This document shows positions 41,988-48,060 of a DNA stretch of 64,000 nt, in pieces. Source of the stretch: JAJFUV01 sp964384215 (lineage in GTDB: Bacteria > Acidobacteriota > Terriglobia > Bryobacterales > Bryobacteraceae); contig CAYLLB010000010.1 in assembly GCA_964384215.1 (NCBI GenBank), positions 1-64,000 on the forward strand, in the 5' to 3' direction. Position 1 is the first letter of the stretch. The number at the start of each line of letters is the position of its first letter. Both the position numbers and the translations under genes were made by a program. Below the pieces are notes generated by a model. The model was not told the origin of the DNA. It saw only the letters and a list, made by a program, of their open reading frames with translations, and searched no databases.

Positions 41988-42364
41988 GATTTGCTCCCGT
42001 AAACCTGATCAGGATCGTAAGCGCGTTTGTCGGTGACCACCCACTCATCGCCGGCAAGGCGGCGGAAAAAGCAACTCTGGTAGCCCTCGTGGCAGACGCC
42101 GGGCCCGAGAGCCTCCACGCTTACCAGGACCGTGTCCTGGTCGCAATCGGTCCGGATCTCTTTCACTACGAGACGGTGTCCGGAACTCTCTCCCTTCATC
42201 CACAGCTTGTTGCGGGTGCGGCTGTAGAAGGTTGCAAAACCCGTCTCTACAGTCTTGCGGAAGGCTTCGTCATTCATGAAGCCCACCATGAGAACACGGC
42301 CGGACTGGTGGTCCTGAATCACGGCGGGAACCAGCCCGCCGAACTTGTCGAAGTCGAGTTTCAT
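41984..42364 (-). CDS. hisI: Phosphoribosyl-AMP cyclohydrolase HisI
   Basis: A 126-residue cyclohydrolase that opens the adenine ring of PR-AMP. Zinc and substrate sites are visible: RTDCDQDTVLV and CHEGYQSCFF. The HisE (PR-ATP pyrophosphatase) domain often fused to it is absent. ATG 42364 follows the attenuator's U-rich run directly and has no visible Shine-Dalgarno sequence, which is odd for the first gene of an operon. The frame is open to a GTG at 42412, but that region forms the terminator hairpin. Confidence 0.95.
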   Translation of the reverse strand: MKLDFDKFGGLVPAVIQDHQSGRVLMVGFMNDEAFRKTVETGFATFYSRTRNKLWMKGESSGHRLVVKEIRTDCDQDTVLVSVEALGPGVCHEGYQSCFFRRLAGDEWVVTDKRAYDPDQVYGSKS

Positions 42365-42369
42365 AGCGA

Positions 42370-42404
42370 TAAATAACAAAAGCCCGCCTGGACTCCGGCG
42401 GGCT
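42370..42404 (-). terminator. Intrinsic terminator of the his attenuator
   Basis: AGCCCGCC (42404-42397) and GGCGGGCT (42388-42381) form an 8-bp GC-rich stem with an 8-nt loop, followed by TTTTGTTATTT. It ends just before hisI, so transcription would stop before the structural genes unless the stem is prevented from forming. Confidence 0.88.
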
Positions 42405-42452
42405 GCAAACACATTCCGTTCCGATTCGTTTTCGCTTGCAGCTCAGCCCGCC
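42397..42452 (-). promoter_or_regulatory. Antiterminator pairing of the his attenuator
   Basis: GGCGGGCTG (42452-42444), formed by the last codons and stop of the leader peptide, is perfectly complementary over 9 nt to CAGCCCGCC (42405-42397), whose last 8 nt are the 5' arm of the terminator. The two pairings exclude each other. A ribosome stalled at the early His codons leaves the 5' segment free to form the antiterminator; one that reaches the stop codon covers it, and the terminator forms. A second possible pairing is GCTGCAA with TTGCAGC nearby. Confidence 0.8.
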
Positions 42453-42505
42453 ACGGTGCGATGCCCGTGATGAAGGCTATGGTGGCTGGTATGAGCCAAG
42501 CGCAT
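42443..42505 (-). CDS. hisL: Histidine operon leader peptide HisL
   Basis: A 20-residue peptide, MRLAHTSHHS-LHHGHRTVAG, with six His among residues 5-15 (positions 5, 8, 9, 12, 13, 15). It starts 79 nt before the terminator U-run and 141 nt before hisI on the same strand. Its final codons contain the sequence that can pair with the terminator's 5' arm, the hallmark of ribosome-mediated attenuation: scarce His-tRNA stalls the ribosome and lets the operon be read. No ribosome site lies between the -10 element and the ATG, so the leader is predicted to be translated from a leaderless or nearly leaderless mRNA. The product itself is expected to have no function. Confidence 0.9.
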   Translation of the reverse strand: MRLAHTSHHSLHHGHRTVAG

Positions 42506-42513
42506 GAAATTTG

Positions 42514-42522
42514 AGTATACCA
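42514..42522 (-). promoter_or_regulatory. Extended -10 promoter (TGgTATACT) of the his operon
   Basis: TGGTATACT is an extended -10 element whose last base is 8 nt before the hisL ATG; the predicted start (near 42507) leaves a leader of about 2 nt. No -35 is visible. It sits 9 nt before the stop codon (42531) of the GH gene upstream on the same strand. Confidence 0.65.
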
Positions 42523-42530
42523 GATGCCAC

Positions 42531-44336
42531 TTAGTGCGGGTGGACGAATGTCTCCAGGCCGCGCTCAAGTTTCTCAATCGTATCCACATAAGAGCGGTCC
42601 GCAGCGGCCTGGCTGGCCGGCTCGAGAGTGGGTAATTTCCCGGCGGCCTGTAACTTCTTGCGGTCCTCCAGCGCTCGTTTGGCGTCCGCGACCAGGCGCC
42701 GGTGCGCGGCCGGATAGTCTTCGCGCGGAGCAACGGGGAACGCGACGTCGCGGATCTTGCCGTTGCCCAGCGCAATGAGGATCCTGGCGTCTTCCGGCAG
42801 GTCCGCGTAAGGCAGTTCCACAGACGAAGGCGTGAACCGCTTCCATTCCCGGCCATTGATTTCCACCCGGCTCACGGGACCTGAACCGAACGTGGCCAGG
42901 TACAAGCGTTTGGACCCGAACCGCGCGGGATCAAGCTGCACGAGTTCGGTGATGCCCGAGGGAATGTGCGGCAGGATGGTCAAGGCATCCGCGCGGTAAA
43001 GGTACTCGAACAGCCCGCGGCGCAGCGCGGCGGGGATGGCGAACGCATCGTAGGTGATGTTGATGGGTTCCTTGGGTTGATAGACCTCGCTGCCGAAGTT
43101 GGTCAGGTTGTTGTCCATGCGGAAGCGGCGGGCGAAGGTGAGGATCTGCTGCATGGACTTACGCGCATCATCGTACTTGCCGAGCCGGTAGTAGCCCAGC
43201 ATCATGCGAGCCTCGCAGGTGGACCAGTGACCGCCGTTCACCCAATGTCCGAAACGCCACAGCCCTTCGGGCTTCTCATACATGTCGTCGAGCGAGGGGT
43301 AGTTGGTAATGATGAGGCCGTAGGGGCGCAATTGCGGTATGGAAGCGAGCTTCGCGTAAATCTTCGTGGCCTGGGCGTCGTCGACTACGCGGAAGGCGAT
43401 AGCGTCGTGGTTGGGTGCCGTTTCGAAGTAGCCGTGTTTCGGCGCGCCGAAAACGCCATGGCGCGTGCCGTCCGGATCGATGGATTTCACGAAGTAACCT
43501 TCGCGGGTCATGAGCCGGGGCAAACCTTTGCGCGCCAGTTCGCGGCGCTGGGAGTAGAGGGCCGCCTTTTCAGAGTTACCCGCCATCTTTTCGAGTTCGA
43601 TGACGCGGTCGAGCGCGGCGATGTAAGTGACCGACAACCCCGCCAGATACGCCTTATCGTAGGTGCCGTCCGGCTTGTGGTAGCCGGCATAACTGGGCGC
43701 CATCAGGTTCCCGGCAGGTCCCGCCAGAAAGAGGTTGTTTTTCGGATCACGCCTCGTCTCGATGAAATTCACGGAACGCTCGAGCATGGGCAGGTAGCGG
43801 GCCAGCGCCTTTTCGTCGCGGCTGATGAGAAGTTCCTCTGCCTTGAGCACCACGCCGGCGGCGGTGAACTCCATGCCCCAGTCGTGCATGTAGGCTTTGC
43901 CGTCGCCCTGCCGGTAAATGATGCAGCCCGGCGCGGCGGCGTCGCAGAGCGCGCCGTCGGGCGCCACCCAGTTGAGCTTAGTGATGGACGGGCAGCCGCC
44001 GCGCTTGCCGTCGCCCATCTGCTCGAACCACATCTCGTTCGAATTCTCGATGAAGCGCACGAAGGGCTCGCGCAGCAAAGGCAGCGAGGCGTAAGTGGTG
44101 CCGTAACTGTTCTGGATCCACCACATGTTCCAAGTGGGCCCCTCGTTCATGCCGTTCCAGCGCGGCGCGTAAAGCATGGAAAGGTTCTGGAACTCCGGAT
44201 CGGGCTCCATCATGCGCGCGGCGATGTCGAGCAGTTGCAGGTACTCGACGTCGCCCTTGCCCCGGTAATGCTTACCATCAAACGGCTGAGCCAGAGACAG
44301 GCCGACCGCGAATAGGGAGAGTAACAGGTGCTTCAT
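42531..44336 (-). CDS. Secreted (alpha/alpha)6-barrel glycoside hydrolase-like protein
   Basis: A 601-residue protein with a signal peptide (about 1-16, MKHLLLSLFAVGLSLA). The central part (about 60-450) looks like an (alpha/alpha)6 toroid of the glucoamylase/MGH1/GH63 kind: GPTWNMWWIQNSYG, MHDWGMEFTAAGV, WVNGGHWSTCEARMMLGYYR. The last 130 residues include a beta-rich part and a helical tail. Likely acid/base residues would be the Asp and Glu in these loops, but I cannot place them with certainty. It is the last gene of a minus-strand trio (GH106, Gfo/Idh, this one) and precedes hisL. The substrate is probably a rhamnose-containing oligosaccharide, from context. Confidence 0.75.
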   Translation of the reverse strand: MKHLLLSLFAVGLSLAQPFDGKHYRGKGDVEYLQLLDIAARMMEPDPEFQNLSMLYAPRWNGMNEGPTWNMWWIQNSYGTTYASLPLLREPFVRFIENSNEMWFEQMGDGKRGGCPSITKLNWVAPDGALCDAAAPGCIIYRQGDGKAYMHDWGMEFTAAGVVLKAEELLISRDEKALARYLPMLERSVNFIETRRDPKNNLFLAGPAGNLMAPSYAGYHKPDGTYDKAYLAGLSVTYIAALDRVIELEKMAGNSEKAALYSQRRELARKGLPRLMTREGYFVKSIDPDGTRHGVFGAPKHGYFETAPNHDAIAFRVVDDAQATKIYAKLASIPQLRPYGLIITNYPSLDDMYEKPEGLWRFGHWVNGGHWSTCEARMMLGYYRLGKYDDARKSMQQILTFARRFRMDNNLTNFGSEVYQPKEPINITYDAFAIPAALRRGLFEYLYRADALTILPHIPSGITELVQLDPARFGSKRLYLATFGSGPVSRVEINGREWKRFTPSSVELPYADLPEDARILIALGNGKIRDVAFPVAPREDYPAAHRRLVADAKRALEDRKKLQAAGKLPTLEPASQAAADRSYVDTIEKLERGLETFVHPH

Positions 44337-44354
44337 GGTGTGAAGTCCTCTATG

Positions 44355-45380
44355 TCACCGCATTTCGCACGCGCGCAGCAACGTCTCTTGCACGGCCAGG
44401 TCCTCGTCGAGCGTCACGCTGAGCGGCTTGCGATTCGTAATGCACTCGGCCAGCTCCTGGAATTCACCCTGGTGGCGGACATAAGCCGGCATACGAACGG
44501 TATTGCGGCCCGCCTTGTAAGGCCCGGCGGGCTTGGCAAGATCTATGACAAGCGCAGGCGGCTCGATCGGCGCAAGAATCGCGGTGCCGTTGGAACCCGC
44601 CACCTCGATCGAACGGTGCAGGAAGGGATTCGGGCGCATCGAAGCCCCATTCACCACGCCGAGCGCGCCGGGCCATTCCAGCACGGCCAACGTATTGTCG
44701 TTCATCTTGTCGCCGAAGCCGCCGTCGGAATGAAGGAACGGCGTCACCTTCCGCGGACGCCCCATCAGGCGCACCAGGAAATCGATGACGTGACAGTTGA
44801 GATCGAACATGTGGCCGCCGCGGTAGAGCGCATAGTCGCGTCGAAGTTCGGGCGTTAGGTTGATGTTCATCGAACCCCGGACGTAGTACACCTTTCCCAG
44901 CCAGCCCTTGCGCACGGCTTCGATCACGGCGTTGGCGCCGGGGTTCTGCCGCCACATATAGCCGACCTGCACAAGCAGGTTCTTGCGCCGCGCCAGGGCG
45001 ACGATTTCGCGCATGCCCTTCATGTTGTCAGCGGGCGGCTTTTCGACGTGGACGTGCTTCGAGGCATTGAGCGCGGCCAGCGTGTCGCGCGCGTGATCTT
45101 TGGCCTGCGATTCGATGGCGATGGCCTGGATGCCGGCGTCACCGAGAAGTTGTTCGCGTGTGAGCAGGCGGACGCCGAACTTTTCGAGGGTGGCGCGGGT
45201 GGCCGGGTCGTCCTCGGCCACGCCTGCCAACTCGAAGCGCGGCGAGGCGAGCACCATCTTCACCTTCGTCGAACCGTGGGCGTGGCTCGCGCCGAGGAAT
45301 CCGATCTTGACGCGGGGCGCGTCAGCAGTCGCGGCGGCGGCAAGTGACGCGGGAATGAAGGCACGGCGAGTAAGGGACAT
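44355..45380 (-). CDS. Gfo/Idh/MocA-family oxidoreductase with Tat-like signal
   Basis: A 341-residue NAD(P)-dependent sugar oxidoreductase: Rossmann fold from KIGFLGASHAHG (about 24-35), the EKPPADNMKG motif with the conserved Lys (about 114-123), and the C-terminal alpha/beta domain (about 130-341). The N-terminus (LTRRAFIPASLAAAATAD) resembles a Tat signal, so it may carry bound cofactor out of the cell, as glucose-fructose oxidoreductase does. TTG 45389 is open, but ATG 45380 has GAGAGG about 9 nt upstream. It lies between GH106 (13 bp upstream) and the (alpha/alpha)6 protein. Confidence 0.88.
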   Translation of the reverse strand: MSLTRRAFIPASLAAAATADAPRVKIGFLGASHAHGSTKVKMVLASPRFELAGVAEDDPATRATLEKFGVRLLTREQLLGDAGIQAIAIESQAKDHARDTLAALNASKHVHVEKPPADNMKGMREIVALARRKNLLVQVGYMWRQNPGANAVIEAVRKGWLGKVYYVRGSMNINLTPELRRDYALYRGGHMFDLNCHVIDFLVRLMGRPRKVTPFLHSDGGFGDKMNDNTLAVLEWPGALGVVNGASMRPNPFLHRSIEVAGSNGTAILAPIEPPALVIDLAKPAGPYKAGRNTVRMPAYVRHQGEFQELAECITNRKPLSVTLDEDLAVQETLLRACEMR

Positions 45381-45393
45381 AGCGATCAACCTC

Positions 45394-48018
45394 TCAGCGT
45401 ATTACCAACTGTACCGGGCCCAGCAGGCCGGACGGGAGTGCCTCAACCAGATTAAGGTCCTGCATGTCGAAGCGGCGGCCATAACGGGGTATGAGCGCGC
45501 TGTAATCGAGCGGAGGCGCACCGGCCATCTGGTTCATGGCGGTGTTGGCCACTTCGATTCTCAAGTCGTTCACACCGCTGCGCAGCAGGCCGCTTACATC
45601 GGCCTCGTAGGGAGGCGCCCAAACGCTCGCGGCGCGCTTGCCGTTCACATAAATCACGGCCGCTTCTCGAACCGGCGCGGCCAAACGGGCGCCGCTCCTG
45701 TTGCCGGCGATCTCCTGGGGCACGCACTCGCCTAGGCAGAGCAGCGTGCGGGCGCCCCGGGCGAGAAAGGCGCGCGGCGCTGTGAAGCTTTTGCGGTAGA
45801 CGGCGACACCGGAGTAGTAGTGGGTGGCGGGGTCATCGGCCCAGGAACGCAGCTTATCCATGACAACCTTGGCGCCGGTGCCCGAAAATGTAACTTCCCA
45901 GTCCGAACTCAGATCAAGCGGCGCGACGGCCGGGCTTGGGGCGCGCCGGGCGGCGCGGACGGCGGATTTTGAAAACACAACCAGGCGCGAGCCGTAAGGT
46001 TCCATTTCAAGGTCTAGCACCGTCTGCCCGCTGCTGCGCGCGGCGACGGCGGCGGGCTGCGTCTCACCCGTCATAGGGTTCCACCATTCCGGATTCAGGC
46101 CGCGCACCCTGAACGCAGCCCGGGTGCGAACTCTTGTATTGCCGGTGTTGGCGAGGAAGTAGATCTCGCCATCCGGCAGTGAGCGCCGGATGAAACCGAC
46201 TTGCGACGCGGCGGGCGTCAGCGTCACATCGGGCATCAGGCGCGAATGCAGGAGTTTTGAGAGCGTCACGTCCTCTTCGGCAGGCATCGCCGGTACGCCA
46301 TCCGGAACATGGCGCGTCGCGACGAGCACGCCGCCGCCGGAAACGAACTCCCTAAGCCGTTGTTTGGTTTCCTCCGGCATGCGCACGACTCCAGGAAGAA
46401 CGATGACCCGAAAGCCGTGGTCGCCGAATGTGATGCGCCCGCTCTCGATCCGGGCGGCGGCAGCGAGGATGCCGTCGTCGATGAAATCGAAGTTATAGCC
46501 GGAAGCGAGCAACTGCGGGATCAACCGCGGCCCGATGTTCCGCGCCAGGATCTCGTTGACCGACATGCGCGTGGGAGGCATCGCCGCCCAGGCATCGTCG
46601 ACCGGCAGGTAAACCGCGATGTCGTTCGCGGGCACGCCCTGCCGCAACATGAAACTGACTCGCGCCAGGTAAGCCGACACGTCCGGCATCACGTTCCACC
46701 AGGGATTGCGGTCATTGAACACTCCGGCAGCGTATAGCGACCAGCCAGGACGGCCGGCCAGTTCCGGTGTGTACGGCCATCCGTGGCCGACGATCTGGTT
46801 GATCCCCATCAGGAAGTGCTGATCGGCCTCCTGCTTCATGTCGAGCGGCGTGGCGCGGAACACGGGCGAGTGCAGCCAGGTCCACGTCTCCGCGCTGGTC
46901 ACTTTCCGGCCGTAAGCATGCGAGCCCGAGGACGCCCAGCGCGAGGTGGAGAATCCGTTCCAGTGCGCGCCTTCGCCTTCGGGCAAATCGACAAACGCCT
47001 GGCTGGCCAGCGTGACGGGCGGTATGCCGTAGTCCTGCATGCGCAGCAGCACACCGTGGCGGCGGCACCAGTCGTGAAGCGGCACGATGAACCGCTCGGT
47101 GGCGAGTTCGCTCAGCGTGCGCGAGAAATCATGGCGCACATCGGCGCTTCGGGGGTCGTTGTCGATGACAAGCTTCGGCAGAAGGGGGAGCAGGTCGTAG
47201 CCGCGGCGTTTGCGGAATTCGTCGAGAAGGTCGTGGGTCCAATTGGCTCCGTAGACTTCCAGGCTGTCGCAGAAGAAGGCGCGGACGTTGCCGGGGCCAG
47301 CCGCAGCCAGAAGCTTTTCGCCGACCTCGGCGATGTGCTTATCGATGGCGGCACGGCTCAAGTGGTCCAAAACAGGGCCTTCCGCCCCCACTGCGGCCCG
47401 TTTCACCTGCTGGCCGGTGAGGCCGGTGAAGAAGAACAGGACTTCGGCGCCGGGCTGTGTGCCGGCGGGCAGAACTACATGATCAGCTTCACGCTGCAGT
47501 TGGATCCATTCATTGCCGCGCGCCACGAATGCGGCAATCAGCCCGCCGTCCTTCATCACCGGGATGGCCATGGGCCCGAGATCCTGCGGGACGTTCCGGC
47601 GTTCCAACCGGAACCGGGCCGAAGCAAGGTCCGGGGTGATGTGGGGTCCGCCATAAGGCCATCCGCTGCCCATGGTCATGTCCATGCGCAAGCCTAGTTC
47701 CCTGGCCCTCTGTGCAGTGAAGCGCACGGCATCGAGAAACTCGGTCTGCAGGTAAGGAAGGTTCCTGATGCCCTTGGCGGGATCGTCGAGCGCGAGCGGG
47801 TAGACGGGCTGGACTTCAAAACCGCCGATTCCACCCTCCTTCATCGTGCGCATTTCGCGCTCAAGGCCGCTGTGCGTAACGGCGGGACCGAACCACCACC
47901 AGCGCATCATGATCTTCGCTTCACCGGGCGGCACACGGAACGGTTGGCGCAGGTCGGCTATTCCGGCGCGGACCAGCGCCGTGAGTCCCAGCAGAAGGTA
48001 AACTGTGCGCAACAGCAT
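45394..48018 (-). CDS. Secreted GH106-type alpha-L-rhamnosidase
   Basis: An 874-residue secreted glycosidase with a signal peptide (MLLRTVYLLLGLTALVRA). The early part shows RWWWFGPAVTHSGLEREM, GIGGFEVQPVYPL, and TMGSGWPYGGPHITPDLA, typical of the GH106 catalytic barrel; C-terminal beta-sandwich modules include WEVTFSG and VYRKSFTAP, also found in that family. It would cleave terminal alpha-L-rhamnose from plant polysaccharides such as rhamnogalacturonan. The frame stays open for 1.1 kb upstream, but that part is antisense to the GH78 gene and is not coding. TACAAT is 8 nt before ATG 48018. Subfamily assignment is by motif only. Confidence 0.87.
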   Translation of the reverse strand: MLLRTVYLLLGLTALVRAGIADLRQPFRVPPGEAKIMMRWWWFGPAVTHSGLEREMRTMKEGGIGGFEVQPVYPLALDDPAKGIRNLPYLQTEFLDAVRFTAQRARELGLRMDMTMGSGWPYGGPHITPDLASARFRLERRNVPQDLGPMAIPVMKDGGLIAAFVARGNEWIQLQREADHVVLPAGTQPGAEVLFFFTGLTGQQVKRAAVGAEGPVLDHLSRAAIDKHIAEVGEKLLAAAGPGNVRAFFCDSLEVYGANWTHDLLDEFRKRRGYDLLPLLPKLVIDNDPRSADVRHDFSRTLSELATERFIVPLHDWCRRHGVLLRMQDYGIPPVTLASQAFVDLPEGEGAHWNGFSTSRWASSGSHAYGRKVTSAETWTWLHSPVFRATPLDMKQEADQHFLMGINQIVGHGWPYTPELAGRPGWSLYAAGVFNDRNPWWNVMPDVSAYLARVSFMLRQGVPANDIAVYLPVDDAWAAMPPTRMSVNEILARNIGPRLIPQLLASGYNFDFIDDGILAAAARIESGRITFGDHGFRVIVLPGVVRMPEETKQRLREFVSGGGVLVATRHVPDGVPAMPAEEDVTLSKLLHSRLMPDVTLTPAASQVGFIRRSLPDGEIYFLANTGNTRVRTRAAFRVRGLNPEWWNPMTGETQPAAVAARSSGQTVLDLEMEPYGSRLVVFSKSAVRAARRAPSPAVAPLDLSSDWEVTFSGTGAKVVMDKLRSWADDPATHYYSGVAVYRKSFTAPRAFLARGARTLLCLGECVPQEIAGNRSGARLAAPVREAAVIYVNGKRAASVWAPPYEADVSGLLRSGVNDLRIEVANTAMNQMAGAPPLDYSALIPRYGRRFDMQDLNLVEALPSGLLGPVQLVIR

Positions 48019-48022
48019 ATCC

Positions 48023-48051
48023 TTGGATTGTATTGTCTCACCGCACATAAT
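48023..48051 (+). promoter_or_regulatory. Putative promoter for the GH78-led operon
   Basis: TTGGAT (48023-48028), a 17-bp spacer and CATAAT (48046-48051) form the best -35/-10 pair I found; the start would lie near 48058, 3 nt before the ATG at 48061. The region is shared with the divergent GH106 promoter. Confidence 0.5.
48027..48032 (-). promoter_or_regulatory. Putative -10 element (TACAAT) for the GH106 gene
   Basis: TACAAT ends 8 nt before the GH106 ATG, predicting an almost leaderless mRNA. It overlaps the -35 of the opposite promoter, so the two divergent promoters may compete. Confidence 0.5.
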
Positions 48052-48060
48052 GAATAGGAC

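Noticed and set aside
42364..42412. GTG start for hisI at 42412
   Set aside because: It would put the terminator hairpin inside the coding sequence and adds 16 residues foreign to HisI.
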